From Palsa-892 sp035295845 (GTDB lineage: Bacteria > Pseudomonadota > Alphaproteobacteria > Rhizobiales > Xanthobacteraceae), in contig DATGIF010000012.1 in NCBI GenBank assembly GCA_035295845.1, positions 74,019-138,018 on the forward strand: a stretch of DNA of 64,000 nucleotides, given 5' to 3'. Every line of letters begins with the position of its first letter. Within the stretch, counting starts at the first letter, position 1. The notes below the pieces were generated by a model. The model saw only the letters and a program-made list of their open reading frames with translations. It was not told where the DNA came from and searched no databases. Below, in pieces: positions 18,477-27,955 of the stretch. A program made the translations under genes and the position numbers.

Positions 18477-20108
18477 TTACGATCGAGCGCTTTTTTTCGC
18501 GTCCTCGCGGATCATGGCAGCGCCCTTCTCCGCGATCATGATTGTCGGCGAATTGGTGTTGCCCGAAGTGATAACAGGCATCACCGAAGCATCCACGACG
18601 CGCAATCCCTCGATGCCGATCAGCTTTAGCCGCGCATCGACGACGGCAGATGGATCGGACGGCAACCCCATCTTCGCGGTGCCCACCGGATGAAAGATGG
18701 TGGTGCCGATATCGCCGGCGGCGCGCACCAACGCCGCTTCGTCGTTATCGCGCACGCTTGGGCCCGGCAGGATCTCCTCCGGATGGTAACGCGCGAGCGC
18801 GGGCGCACGGGCAATTTTGCGCGCAACACGGATGGAATCGGCGGCGACGTGGCGGTCCTCGTCGGTGGAAAGGTAGTTCGGCGCGATCGCGGGTGCCGCG
18901 GTCGGATCGACGCTCTTCAGCCGCACGGTACCGCGGCTCGTCGGCTGCAAATTGCACACACTCATGGTGAAGGCGGGAAATTTGTGCAGCGGCTCACCGA
19001 AGCGATCGAGCGAGAGCGGCTGCACGTGAAACTGGATGTTGGCGCGTTCGCGGCGGGGGTCGGAACGCGTGAACAGGCCGAATTGCGACGGCGCCATACT
19101 CAACGGGCCCGTGCGAAAGAAAAGATATTCGAGCGCCATTCCGGCGCGGTTAAAGAGCGAATGATAGCGCTCGTTCAGCGTCGGCACGCCCGTCACCTTG
19201 AAGATCAGCCGCAATTGCAGATGGTCCTGCAGATTGCCGCCGACGCCGGGTTTGTCGAGCACGACGGGAATTCCACGCTCCGCGAGATGCGCCGCCGGAC
19301 CGACGCCCGAGAGCATCAACAGCTGCGGCGAGCCGATGGCGCCGGCGGCGAGCATAACTTCGGCGCGCGCTTTGGCGATCTTGCTCTCGCCGTTTTGCCG
19401 GTAGGCGACACCGGTCGCGCGCCTGCCGTCGAACAAAATCCGCTCGGCCAGTACACCGGTTTGGAGCCGCAGATTTTTCCGGTGCAGGACCGGCTTCAGA
19501 AATCCGCGCGCCGCGCTCCAGCGGCGGCCGCGCTTCTGATTGACGTGGAAGTAGCAGTTGCCTTCGTTGTCGCCGCGGTTGAAGTCGTTGACCTTGGGAA
19601 TGCCGGTTTCCTCGGCGGCGTCGCGGATCGTTTCGATGATCTCGTATTTGGCGCGCGGGAATTCGATCCGCCATTCGCCGCCGGTCGAGTGATGCTCGCC
19701 GGCGCCGAGAAAATGATCCTCGTGTTGCTTGAAGATCGGCAGCACGTCGTCCCAGCCCCAGCCGGTGAGCCCAAGCTGGCGCCAGTGATCGTAATCCGCG
19801 GTCTGGCCGCGCATGTAGATCATGGCGTTGATCGCCGACGAGCCGCCGATTGCCTTGCCGCGCGGATAATTGATGGCGCGGCCGTTGAGACCGGGCTCAG
19901 GTTCGGTCTTGAACATCCAGTCGGAGCGCGGATTGCCGATGGCGAAGAGATAGCCGACGGGAATATGGAACCAGATCCAGTTGTCGCGGCCGCCTGCTTC
20001 GAGCAAAAGCACGCGCCTGGCGGGATCGGCGGACAGCCGGTTGGCGAGCACGCAACCCGCGGAGCCGGCGCCGACGATGATATAGTCGAATTCCTCGCTG
20101 CCGCTCAT
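18477..20108 (-). CDS. GMC-family FAD alcohol/choline dehydrogenase
   Basis: A 543-residue flavoprotein of the glucose-methanol-choline family. The FAD motif DYIIVGAGSAGCVLANRL starts at residue 8; GMC signature 1 is PRGKAIGGSSAINAMIYMRG, signature 2 is GAIGSPQLLMLSGVGP, and the C-terminal catalytic region shows FHPVGTAKMG and then NTNSPTIMIAEKGA. I use ATG 20108 (MSGSEEF) because GGAGG lies a few bases before it; ATG 20123 and the start at 20156 lack such a site. Substrate is an alcohol, but betaine synthesis genes are absent, so choline is not assured. Confidence 0.9.
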   Translation of the reverse strand: MSGSEEFDYIIVGAGSAGCVLANRLSADPARRVLLLEAGGRDNWIWFHIPVGYLFAIGNPRSDWMFKTEPEPGLNGRAINYPRGKAIGGSSAINAMIYMRGQTADYDHWRQLGLTGWGWDDVLPIFKQHEDHFLGAGEHHSTGGEWRIEFPRAKYEIIETIRDAAEETGIPKVNDFNRGDNEGNCYFHVNQKRGRRWSAARGFLKPVLHRKNLRLQTGVLAERILFDGRRATGVAYRQNGESKIAKARAEVMLAAGAIGSPQLLMLSGVGPAAHLAERGIPVVLDKPGVGGNLQDHLQLRLIFKVTGVPTLNERYHSLFNRAGMALEYLFFRTGPLSMAPSQFGLFTRSDPRRERANIQFHVQPLSLDRFGEPLHKFPAFTMSVCNLQPTSRGTVRLKSVDPTAAPAIAPNYLSTDEDRHVAADSIRVARKIARAPALARYHPEEILPGPSVRDNDEAALVRAAGDIGTTIFHPVGTAKMGLPSDPSAVVDARLKLIGIEGLRVVDASVMPVITSGNTNSPTIMIAEKGAAMIREDAKKSARS

Positions 20109-20182
20109 CCTCGCCTCCGGCATGGCAACTTCGCGCAGGCGGCATAGAGGAAGCAACCCCGATCGTCTAGAATCGTTCAGCC

Positions 20183-21013
20183 ATGCATGGATTCCCGCCC
20201 CGCCGCATCGTTTGCCTGACCGAGGAAACCCTCGAGACGCTTTATCTTCTCGGCGAAGAAGCGAAGATTGTTGGCGTCTCGGGCTATGCGGTACGGCCGC
20301 CGCGCGTCCGGCGCGAAAAGCCGCGCGTGTCCGCGTTCATTTCGGCGGATATCGACAAGATTCTCGCGCTCGAGCCCGACCTCGTTCTCACCTTCTCCGA
20401 TCTGCAGGCCGATATTGCCGCCGAGCTCGTGCGGCGCGGTGTGGCGGTCCACGCCTTCAACCAGCGCGACATTGCCGGCATCTTCGCGATGATTGAAACG
20501 CTTGCCGCGCTTGTCGGCGCACCGGAGAAAGGCACACGGTTGGCGGCGGAGTTACGCGCGCGGCTCAACGCGACCGCCCTGCAATCAAAAAATCTTCCGC
20601 GCCCGCGCGTCTATTTCGAGGAATGGGACGAGCCGATGATTTCAGGTATCGGCTGGGTGTCGGAACTGATTTCGATTGCCGGCGGCGATGATGTTTTCCC
20701 CGAGCTCGCGGGCAAAAAATCCGCACGCGAGCGCATCATCGCGCCAGAAGCAGTCATCGCCGCCGCGCCCGACATCATCATCGGCTCCTGGTGCGGCAAG
20801 AAATTCCGCCCGGAGCGCGTTGCCGCCCGCGCGGGGTTTTCCGGTCTCGCCGCCGTACGCGACGGCTTCGTGCGCGAGATCAAGTCGACGATCATTCTGC
20901 AGCCCGGCCCGGCCGCGCTCACCGACGGGCTGGATGCGCTTTCCGCGATCGTGGGCGAGTGGCGCGCGACGAAAACTTCACTATGTGATGAGCCGATCCA
21001 ACGCATAGGTTGA
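20183..21013 (+). CDS. BtuF-like cobalamin/iron-chelate binding-domain protein without signal peptide
   Basis: A 276-residue protein with the class III binding-protein fold: RRIVCLTEETLETLYLLGEEAKIVGVSGYA at the N-terminus, LALEPDLVLTFSDLQ near 60-75, and a helical backbone linker, then ISGIGWVSELISIAGGDDVFPEL. Such proteins normally deliver cobalamin or siderophores to an ABC importer from the periplasm. This one begins directly at the mature domain with no hydrophobic leader, and no permease or ATPase gene is near. It precedes malonyl-CoA decarboxylase by 33 bases on the same strand, so may be read together with it. Ligand is unknown. Confidence 0.78.
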   Translation: MHGFPPRRIVCLTEETLETLYLLGEEAKIVGVSGYAVRPPRVRREKPRVSAFISADIDKILALEPDLVLTFSDLQADIAAELVRRGVAVHAFNQRDIAGIFAMIETLAALVGAPEKGTRLAAELRARLNATALQSKNLPRPRVYFEEWDEPMISGIGWVSELISIAGGDDVFPELAGKKSARERIIAPEAVIAAAPDIIIGSWCGKKFRPERVAARAGFSGLAAVRDGFVREIKSTIILQPGPAALTDGLDALSAIVGEWRATKTSLCDEPIQRIG

Positions 21014-21046
21014 CAGCCCCATCGACGCACCCTCACATTGGCCGCA

Positions 21047-22417
21047 ATGAATACGAGCTTTTTCGGCGAATTATTGCAATCGATCTCCGAACGCGGGCGG
21101 GCGCTGATCGAGCGCACGCGCGACCGCCGGCCGGCCGGCGAAGCGCGCGCCGCGACCTTCGTTGAGCTCTGCGAAGCGCTTCTTTCGGGCCGCGGCGAGG
21201 CTTCAGGTGTCGCGCTCGCGCGCGAGATTCTCACCGCCTATTCCAAGCTGAAGACCGGCGAACGTATCGCCTTCTTCGAGGCGCTCGCGGAAAGTTTCGG
21301 CCCCGACCGCGCGCGGCTTGCCGACGCCTGCGCCGCCTACGGAAAAACGCCATCCGATGATACGGCCAACGAAGTGCTGAAAGCGGCCGAGCCGCGGCGG
21401 CAGGAGCTGATCCGCCGCATTAACCTCGCGCCCAGCGCCACCGGCGAACTCGTGCAAATGCGCGGACACCTTCTCGACGCGCTTTCGCGGCGCGAGGATC
21501 TCGCGCCGGTCGATCGCGATTTCGTTCATCTGCTCGGCTCCTGGTTCAATCGGGGATTCCTCGTGCTCAAGCGCATCGACTGGTCCATGCCCGCGATCGT
21601 TCTCGAAAAAATCATCCGCTACGAGGCGGTGCATGAAATTCAATCCTGGGACGATTTGCGCGCGCGCATCGATCCGCCGGACCGGCGCTGCTACGCCTTC
21701 TTTCATCCGGCGCTTGTCGACGAGCCGCTGATCTTCGTCGAGGTCGCGCTCACGCGCGGCATTCCGGAGGCGATCGCACCGATCCTGAAGCGCGACCGCG
21801 TGCCGCTCGACCCCAAGGAGGCGACGACCGCCACCTTCTATTCGATCTCGAATTGCCAGCGCGGCCTCGGCGGCGTGTCGTTCGGAAATTTCCTGATCAA
21901 GCAGGTGGTCGAGGAAATCTCGCGCGAATTTCCGAAGCTTTCGACCTTCGTCACGCTGTCGCCGGTATCGGGCTTCCGCGAATGGCTTACGCGCGAGCGC
22001 CGCAGCGAATCTTCGACCGCGCTCCTGCCTTCGGATGCGCATGCGCTTTCGCATCTCGATGATCCGAACTGGTTCAATCACGCCGAGAAGGTCGCCGAGG
22101 TGAAGCCCGTGCTGAGCGCGCTTGCGGCACATTTTTTCATGATCGCGCGCACGCGCGCCGGCCGGCCCATCGATCCGGTCGCGCGCTTCCATCTCGGCAA
22201 CGGCGCACGGCTCGAGCGCATCAATCCGATGGCCGATCTTTCCGAGAAAGCGCTGGAGCGGGCTTACGGATTGATGGTGAACTACCGCTACGTGCCGGAA
22301 GATATCGAGAAGAACCACGAGGCCTTCGCGGGCGCCGGCGAAGTGGTCGTAAGCTCGCAGGTGAGAAAGCTCCTGCGCACGGACGCCAAACAGACATCGC
22401 TGGTTCCGGCCTCATGA
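21047..22417 (+). CDS. matA: Malonyl-CoA decarboxylase
   Basis: Converts malonyl-CoA to acetyl-CoA and CO2; 456 residues, cytoplasmic. An N-terminal helical domain (1-170) precedes the catalytic GNAT-like domain with FFHPALVDEPLIFVEVALT, FYSISNCQRGLGGVSFGNFLIKQV (the Ser and His acting region) and FHLGNGARLERINPMAD. The ATG at 21047 is preferred over the TTG at 21038. Its stop overlaps the start of matB by four bases (ATGA), so the two are translationally coupled, and the malonate TRAP genes follow. Confidence 0.93.
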   Translation: MNTSFFGELLQSISERGRALIERTRDRRPAGEARAATFVELCEALLSGRGEASGVALAREILTAYSKLKTGERIAFFEALAESFGPDRARLADACAAYGKTPSDDTANEVLKAAEPRRQELIRRINLAPSATGELVQMRGHLLDALSRREDLAPVDRDFVHLLGSWFNRGFLVLKRIDWSMPAIVLEKIIRYEAVHEIQSWDDLRARIDPPDRRCYAFFHPALVDEPLIFVEVALTRGIPEAIAPILKRDRVPLDPKEATTATFYSISNCQRGLGGVSFGNFLIKQVVEEISREFPKLSTFVTLSPVSGFREWLTRERRSESSTALLPSDAHALSHLDDPNWFNHAEKVAEVKPVLSALAAHFFMIARTRAGRPIDPVARFHLGNGARLERINPMADLSEKALERAYGLMVNYRYVPEDIEKNHEAFAGAGEVVVSSQVRKLLRTDAKQTSLVPAS

Positions 22418-23937
22418 GCAACCGGCTCTATGACGCGGTCGAGGCGGCGAACGCCGACCGCAAGAAGACGCTGATCGAACTCCCGGACGGCAAACGCATC
22501 TCCTATGGCGAGGCCTTCGATCTTGCCGGCAAGCTCGCCGGCCATCTCATCCGCCGCGGCGTCGTGCCGGGCGACCGCGTTGCCGTGCAGGTGGAAAAGT
22601 CGTGGCAGAATCTGGCGCTCTATCTCGCGTGTCTCCGCGCCGGCGCCGTGTATCTGCCGCTGAATACAGCCTATCTCCTCGCCGAGCTCGAATATTTCCT
22701 CGGTGACGCGCAGCCCTCCTTCGTCGTGGTGCGGCCCGAGAGCGAGGAAAGCGTTTCCAGGCTTTGCCTCAAGATCGGCAAGGCAACAGTGGAGAGCCTC
22801 GGGCCGAACGGCGAAGGCTCGCTGTTAAAAGCCGCCGCCGACGCTCAGCCTGCTCCCGCGGTTTCCCGCGAGCCCGACGATCTCGCCGCCATTCTCTATA
22901 CATCGGGCACCACCGGCCGCTCGAAAGGCGCGATGCTTACCCACGACAATTTGCTCTCGAATGCGCGCGTGCTTGTCGACTACTGGCGTTTCACCGCGAA
23001 GGACGTGCTCCTGCATGCGCTGCCCATCTTCCACACCCACGGGCTGTTCGTCGCCTGCAACGTTTCGCTGTTGTCGGGCGGCGCGATGATCTTCCTGCCG
23101 AAGTTCGAAGCGGGAGAAGTGATGCGCCTGATGCCGAAGGCCACCAGCATGATGGCGGTGCCGACCTTCTATGTGCGCCTCCTGGAAGAATCCGCATTTA
23201 CGCGCGAAGCAACGCGGCACATGCGGCTCTTCACCTCGGGCTCGGCGCCGCTGCTGGCCGAAACGCACCGCGCGTTTTTCGAGCGCACCGGCCACGCCAT
23301 CCTCGAGCGCTACGGCATGACCGAAACCAACATGAACACGTCGAACCCTTACGACGGCGATCGCATTCCCGGCACCGTGGGCTTTCCGCTCCCGGGTGTC
23401 GAGGTGCACGTCGCCGATCCCGAAACGGGGCGCGCGCTCGCGCCAGGCGAAATCGGCGTCATCGAAGTGCGCGGGCCCAACGTATTCAAGGGTTATTGGC
23501 GGATGCCGGAAAAAACCAAAGCCGAATTCCGCGACAATGGCTTCTTCATCACCGGCGACATCGGCATGATCGACAAGCGCGGCTATGTGCACATCGCCGG
23601 CCGCGCCAAGGATCTCGTGATTACCGGCGGCTATAACGTCTATCCGAAGGAGGTCGAGACCGAGATCGATGCGATCGAAGGCGTGATCGAATCGGCCGTG
23701 ATCGGCCTGCCGCATCCCGACTTCGGCGAGGGCGTCACCGCCGTCGTCGTGTGCGAACAAGCGGCCAATCTCTCGGAGTCGGAGATCCTCGCCGCGCTCG
23801 CCGACCGGCTCGCCAAGTTCAAGCAGCCCAAGCGCGTGTTTTTTGTCGACGAATTGCCTAGAAACGCCATGGGCAAGGTGCAGAAGAACGTGCTGCGCGA
23901 GACTTATGCGCGAACCTACGCCCGCGGTGCAGCATAA
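22414..23937 (+). CDS. matB: Malonyl-CoA synthetase
   Basis: Acyl-CoA ligase of 507 residues that activates malonate with ATP and CoA. The AMP-binding P-loop is ILYTSGTTGRSKGAM, with YGMTETNMNTSNPYDGDRIPGTVGFPLPG and the hinge/catalytic Lys regions GRAKDLVITGGYNVYPKEVE and LPRNAMGKVQKNVLRE. The arginine after SKP/RMGTSG that binds the second carboxylate in MatB cannot be assigned by eye, but the neighbouring decarboxylase and TRAP genes make malonate the clear substrate. A 12-base palindrome (GGGAATATTCCC) follows the stop at once. Confidence 0.92.
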   Translation: MSNRLYDAVEAANADRKKTLIELPDGKRISYGEAFDLAGKLAGHLIRRGVVPGDRVAVQVEKSWQNLALYLACLRAGAVYLPLNTAYLLAELEYFLGDAQPSFVVVRPESEESVSRLCLKIGKATVESLGPNGEGSLLKAAADAQPAPAVSREPDDLAAILYTSGTTGRSKGAMLTHDNLLSNARVLVDYWRFTAKDVLLHALPIFHTHGLFVACNVSLLSGGAMIFLPKFEAGEVMRLMPKATSMMAVPTFYVRLLEESAFTREATRHMRLFTSGSAPLLAETHRAFFERTGHAILERYGMTETNMNTSNPYDGDRIPGTVGFPLPGVEVHVADPETGRALAPGEIGVIEVRGPNVFKGYWRMPEKTKAEFRDNGFFITGDIGMIDKRGYVHIAGRAKDLVITGGYNVYPKEVETEIDAIEGVIESAVIGLPHPDFGEGVTAVVVCEQAANLSESEILAALADRLAKFKQPKRVFFVDELPRNAMGKVQKNVLRETYARTYARGAA

Positions 23938-24076
23938 GGGAATATTCCCGCCACTTCCCGCGTTTGTGCCGGTGGGGCTAGACTGACCTTGTCTTGAACG
24001 ACTGGAGCCGCTACGAGCTCCGGCGTTTGAATAAAAATAACCGGAACGGGCAATGCAGATGGGGGAGGAATTATCG
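23938..24076 (+). promoter_or_regulatory. matB-dctP intergenic region with palindromes
   Basis: Starts with a perfect 12-base palindrome GGGAATATTCCC (23938-23949), then a short stem GGAGC/GCTCC near 24004-24021, and ends in GGGGAGGAA, the dctP ribosome-binding site. It may hold an internal promoter or attenuator that sets TRAP expression apart from matAB. Weak evidence beyond the symmetry. Confidence 0.35.
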
Positions 24077-25078
24077 ATGAGAAAACTCTTTACGCTTGGC
24101 GCGGTGAGCGCAGCACTGCTCGTGGGCTTCGCCGGCACCGCGGCGGCGGAGGAGATCATCTTGCGCGCCTCGCACCAGTTCCCCGGCGGTAAGGGGGACG
24201 TGCGCGACGAAATGGTGCAGATCATCGCGCGCGAGGCGAAGGCCGCCAATGTCAACCTCTATGTCCAGGTCTACCCGGGCGCGTCGCTGTTCAAGCCGAA
24301 CGAGCAGTGGAACGCGATGGTCAACGGCCAGCTCGACATCTCCTCCTTCCCGCTCGACTACGCGAGCGGCAAGGTGCGCGAATTCGGCGCCACGCTGATG
24401 CCGGGCCTCGTGCGAAGCCACGACCGCGCCGCGCGGCTCAACGATTCGCCCTTCATGAAGGACATCCGCGCCAAGATCGAGGAGAACGGTGTGATCGTGC
24501 TCGCCGACGCCTGGCTTGCCGGCGCCGTCGCCTCCAAGAAGGGCTGCATCCGCAAGCCCGATGACATCAAGGGCCTGAAGGTGCGCTCGGCGGGTCCCAC
24601 TTTCGCCGCCATGTGGCAGCAGGCGGGCGCCTCGATCGTCTCTGTCCCGAGCAATGAGGTTTATAACGCGCTGCAAACCGGCGTCGCCGAGGCGACCGAC
24701 ACGAGCACCGGAAGCTTCGTCTCCTTCCGCATCTACGAGCAGGTGAAATGCATCACCGCGCCCGGCGACAACGCGCTGTGGTTCATGTACGAGCCGGTGC
24801 TGATGTCGAAAAAAAGCTTCGACAAGCTCAGCAAAGAGCAGCAGGCGGCGCTCATGGACGCGGGCAAGAAGGCACAGGTCTACTTCGCCAAGGAAGCGCC
24901 CGGCCTCGACAGGGATATGACCGACGTCTTCAAGAAGAACAACGTTGAGGTCGTCACGCTGACGTCCGCTGAGTACGACGCCTGGATCAAGGTGGCGCAG
25001 CAAAGCTCCTATGCCGAGTTCGCAAAGGAAGTGACCGACGGCAAGAAGCTCATCGACGAAGCGCTCGCGGTGAAATAA
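24077..25078 (+). CDS. dctP: TRAP transporter solute-binding protein, probably malonate
   Basis: Periplasmic DctP-family binding protein of 333 residues. Residues 1-24 (MRKLFTLGAVSAALLVGFAGTAAA) are a signal peptide; the mature protein begins EEIILRASHQFPGG. The carboxylate-binding Arg of the family falls in IKGLKVRSAGPTFAAMWQQAGASIVSVPSNEVYNALQTGVAEATDT. I choose ATG 24077 since GGGGAGGAA lies six bases before it and the signal peptide starts there. Position directly behind matAB indicates malonate or a related dicarboxylate as cargo. Confidence 0.9.
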   Translation: MRKLFTLGAVSAALLVGFAGTAAAEEIILRASHQFPGGKGDVRDEMVQIIAREAKAANVNLYVQVYPGASLFKPNEQWNAMVNGQLDISSFPLDYASGKVREFGATLMPGLVRSHDRAARLNDSPFMKDIRAKIEENGVIVLADAWLAGAVASKKGCIRKPDDIKGLKVRSAGPTFAAMWQQAGASIVSVPSNEVYNALQTGVAEATDTSTGSFVSFRIYEQVKCITAPGDNALWFMYEPVLMSKKSFDKLSKEQQAALMDAGKKAQVYFAKEAPGLDRDMTDVFKKNNVEVVTLTSAEYDAWIKVAQQSSYAEFAKEVTDGKKLIDEALAVK

Positions 25079-25090
25079 AGAACTGCTGCC

Positions 25091-25127
25091 ATCGGCCGGC
25101 GATTGTATCGCCGGCCGATTCTTGTTT
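25091..25127 (+). terminator. Hairpin between dctP and dctQ, likely attenuator
   Basis: Thirteen-base perfect stem (ATCGGCCGGCGAT with its complement) with a three-base loop, then TCTTGTTT. It lies 12 bases after the dctP stop. A partial terminator or RNA-stabilising stem here would make much more binding protein than membrane subunits, a common arrangement in TRAP and ABC operons. Confidence 0.6.
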
Positions 25128-25147
25128 GGTTGGCCGGGGACGGGGAC

Positions 25148-25693
25148 ATGATCGACGGCTTCATCTGGATCGTGAAGCGCATCTCGCAGCTGTGCGGGGT
25201 TTTCGCCGCGGCGCTGATCGGCGCTGCGGTCGTCATCGTCTGTCAGATGGTGTTCATCCGCTACGTCCTGAACCAGAACACCATCTGGCAGACCGATTTC
25301 GTCACTTACAGCCTGGTGGCGGCGACCTTCATCGGCAGCCCCTATGTATTACTCACGCGCGGGCATGTGAACGTCGACGTGCTGCCGCACTATCTCGGCC
25401 GCGGCGCGCGCTATTGGCTCGCGCTCGCCTCGGTGATCGTCGCGCTCGCCTTTTGCCTGCTGATGACCGTGCTCACCTTCAACTTCTGGCACGAGGCGTG
25501 GACGAAGAAGTGGCTGTCGGAAAGCATGTGGCGCGCGCGGCTGTGGATTCCCTACAGCTCCATGCCGGTGGGGCTCGGTATTCTCTCGCTGCAATACATC
25601 GCGGACCTGATCAACCTGGCCACCGGCCGCGAACCGCCGTTCGGAATCAAACCGGCCGAGGTCGTCGACCTCGATTCCCCCGAGGTCATATGA
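25148..25693 (+). CDS. dctQ: TRAP transporter small permease
   Basis: A 181-residue inner-membrane protein with four hydrophobic segments (about 14-36, 46-68, 82-108, 127-148), the normal topology of DctQ. The segment MVFIRYVLNQNTIWQTDFVTYSLVAATFIGSPYVL is typical of the family. It pairs with DctM to form the membrane part of the sodium-driven importer. The ATG at 25148 is preferred because an upstream in-frame start at 25103 falls within the intergenic hairpin. Its stop overlaps the dctM start by four bases. Confidence 0.9.
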   Translation: MIDGFIWIVKRISQLCGVFAAALIGAAVVIVCQMVFIRYVLNQNTIWQTDFVTYSLVAATFIGSPYVLLTRGHVNVDVLPHYLGRGARYWLALASVIVALAFCLLMTVLTFNFWHEAWTKKWLSESMWRARLWIPYSSMPVGLGILSLQYIADLINLATGREPPFGIKPAEVVDLDSPEVI

Positions 25694-27015
25694 GCCCCGC
25701 AGTCCAAGGCACGATCGTTCTCGTTGTCACGTTGATTGTGCTGTTGTCAGGAGCGCCCGTCGCCTTTGGGCTGGGGGCGATCTCGATCGCGTTCCTTTTG
25801 TTGTTCCACGGCGTCGATTCACTGCAGGTCGTGGCCGAGACTTTCTACGCCGGCCTGCAGGATTTCACCCTCGTCTCGATTCCGATGTTCGTGATGATGG
25901 GCGCCGCCATCGGCTCCTCGCCCGCCGGCAAGGATCTCTACGAGGCGCTCGACCGCTGGCTCTACCGGCTGCCGGGCGGGCTCGTGATCTCCAATCTCGG
26001 TGCCTGCGCGATCTTCGCGGCGCTTACCGGTTCCTCGCCCGCCTGCTGTGCGGCGATCGGCAAGATGGGCATTCCCGAAATGCGCCGCCGCGGCTATCCA
26101 GACGATGTGGCGACCGGCTCGATCTGTGCCGGCGGCACGCTCGGCATCCTGATCCCGCCCTCGATCACTTTCATCCTTTACGGGATCGCGACCGAAACCT
26201 CGATCGGGCGCTTGTTCCTCGCCGGCGTCGTGCCCGGTGTCATGCTCACGGGCCTGTTCATGCTGTGGACGCTCTTCATTATCTGGAAGCGCGGATTCCG
26301 CTCGCATGCGCCGGACTTCCGCTACAGCTGGAAGGAAAAATTTCAGTCCATTCCGAAGATCCTGCCGTTCGTGCTGATCATCGTGGGCGTGATGTACGTG
26401 CTCTATGGCGGCGTCGCGACGCCGTCGGAAGCGGCGGGCGTCGGGGCCGCACTCTGCGTCACACTCGCCGTCGTGATCTACCGGTTGTGGAACCCCGCCG
26501 ACCTTTGGAAAATTTTGCGCGACACGACGCGAGAGTCGGTGATGATCCTGATGATCATCGCGGCCGCGGTCTTGTTCGGCTACATGCTCACCTCGCTCTA
26601 TCTCACCCAGACGCTTGCGCAGGCGATCGCCGACACGCACGTCAACAAGTGGGTGCTGATGGCATTGATCAACCTTTTCCTGCTGGTGAGCGGCTTCTTC
26701 ATTCCACCTGCCGCGATCATCCTGATGACGAGTCCTATCCTATATCCGATCATCAGGGCGGCTGGCTTCGACCCGGTGTGGTTCGGCGTCATCATGACGA
26801 TCAACATGGAGATCGGCCTCATCCATCCACCGGTCGGGCTCAACATCTACATCGTCAACGCGATCGCGCCCGACGTGCCGGTGCAGCGGGTGATGTGGGG
26901 CACCATCCCCTATGTCATCTGCATGATGCTGCAAATCGTGATTCTCTGCGTCTTCCCCGAGATCGCGACCTGGCTCCCCGACACCTTGATGGGGCCCATC
27001 ATCGGCGCCAAATAG
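25690..27015 (+). CDS. dctM: TRAP transporter large permease
   Basis: A 441-residue polytopic protein of the DctM family, the substrate-translocating subunit. Family marks include VSIPMFVMMGAAIGSSPAGKDLYEALDRWLYRLPGG, the GSSPACCAAIGKMGIPEM hairpin loop, ICAGGTLGILIPPSITFILYG, and the C-terminal MEIGLIHPPVGLNIYIVN. About eleven to twelve membrane segments are evident. ATG 25690 overlaps the dctQ stop (ATGA). fdhD follows 55 bases later on the same strand but belongs to another pathway. Confidence 0.93.
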   Translation: MSPAVQGTIVLVVTLIVLLSGAPVAFGLGAISIAFLLLFHGVDSLQVVAETFYAGLQDFTLVSIPMFVMMGAAIGSSPAGKDLYEALDRWLYRLPGGLVISNLGACAIFAALTGSSPACCAAIGKMGIPEMRRRGYPDDVATGSICAGGTLGILIPPSITFILYGIATETSIGRLFLAGVVPGVMLTGLFMLWTLFIIWKRGFRSHAPDFRYSWKEKFQSIPKILPFVLIIVGVMYVLYGGVATPSEAAGVGAALCVTLAVVIYRLWNPADLWKILRDTTRESVMILMIIAAAVLFGYMLTSLYLTQTLAQAIADTHVNKWVLMALINLFLLVSGFFIPPAAIILMTSPILYPIIRAAGFDPVWFGVIMTINMEIGLIHPPVGLNIYIVNAIAPDVPVQRVMWGTIPYVICMMLQIVILCVFPEIATWLPDTLMGPIIGAK

Positions 27016-27070
27016 TCCGTGGTAGAATGCACCCGAAGCCAAAGGGTGCTGGACGAGCCGCGCGACCGCT

Positions 27071-27955
27071 ATGACCTTGCCCGAAGACGAATACGCAATC
27101 CGGCCGGATCCATCCGATCCGAAGTTGAGCGTCCACGTCACCGGCGTCGATCAGACCGGCGCGCGCATCGAGACTACAGTCGTGGTCGAGCGGCCGCTGA
27201 CGATCTACCTCAACGCGCAGGAGATCGTCACCGCGATGACGATCGGCGATTATCCCGAATATCTCGCGCTCGGTTTTCTCCTGAACCAGAACATGCTGCG
27301 GCCCGACGACGTGGTCACCGGCGTCGATTACGACGAGGATCTCGCGGTGGCGGTGGTGCGCACGGAGCGCGCGACCGACTACGAGCAAAAAATGAAGAAG
27401 AAGGTGCAGACCTCGGGCTGCGCGCAAGGCACCGTGTTCGGCGACCTCATGGAGGTGATCGACAACGCCAAACTCGCGCGCGCCGAATTGCGCACGTCCT
27501 GGCTCTATTCGATCACGCACAAGATCAACATCACGCCGTCGCTTTATCTCGAGGCGGGCGCGATCCACGGCTGCGTCTTGTGCGAGCGCGACCGGCCGCT
27601 CGTCTACATGGAAGATGTCGGCCGCCACAACGCCGTCGACAAAATCGCCGGCTGGATGTTCCAGAACAAGATCAATGCCGATGACAAGATTTTCTACACC
27701 ACCGGACGGCTCACCTCGGAGATGGTGATCAAGACGGTGCGGATGGGAATTCCGATTCTCGTCTCGCGCTCGGGCTTCACCGCCTGGGGCGTGGAGCTCG
27801 CGCGGAAGGCGGGGCTCACCTTGATCGGGCGGGCGCGGGGAAAACGCTTCGTCGCGCTTGCGGGCGAGGATCGCATTGTGTTCGATCAGGACCTCCGCTA
27901 CGTGGAGGAAGAAAGCACGAAGCACCGGCGGAAAGCCGCGGTGCATGACGAGTGA
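27071..27955 (+). CDS. fdhD: Formate dehydrogenase accessory sulfurtransferase FdhD
   Basis: FdhD/FdsC passes sulfur from the cysteine desulfurase to the molybdenum cofactor of formate dehydrogenase, which is inactive without it. The 294-residue protein shows QTSGCAQGTVFGDL (the reactive Cys loop; one Cys here, not the CxxC of Escherichia coli), AGAIHGCVLCERDRPLVYMEDVGRHNAVDKI and TTGRLTSEMVIK. In many relatives this gene follows the dehydrogenase genes; here the fds genes are 30 kb away while mobA is overlapped by 11 bases. It is expected to serve the enzyme at 57.9-62.4 kb. Confidence 0.93.
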   Translation: MTLPEDEYAIRPDPSDPKLSVHVTGVDQTGARIETTVVVERPLTIYLNAQEIVTAMTIGDYPEYLALGFLLNQNMLRPDDVVTGVDYDEDLAVAVVRTERATDYEQKMKKKVQTSGCAQGTVFGDLMEVIDNAKLARAELRTSWLYSITHKINITPSLYLEAGAIHGCVLCERDRPLVYMEDVGRHNAVDKIAGWMFQNKINADDKIFYTTGRLTSEMVIKTVRMGIPILVSRSGFTAWGVELARKAGLTLIGRARGKRFVALAGEDRIVFDQDLRYVEEESTKHRRKAAVHDE

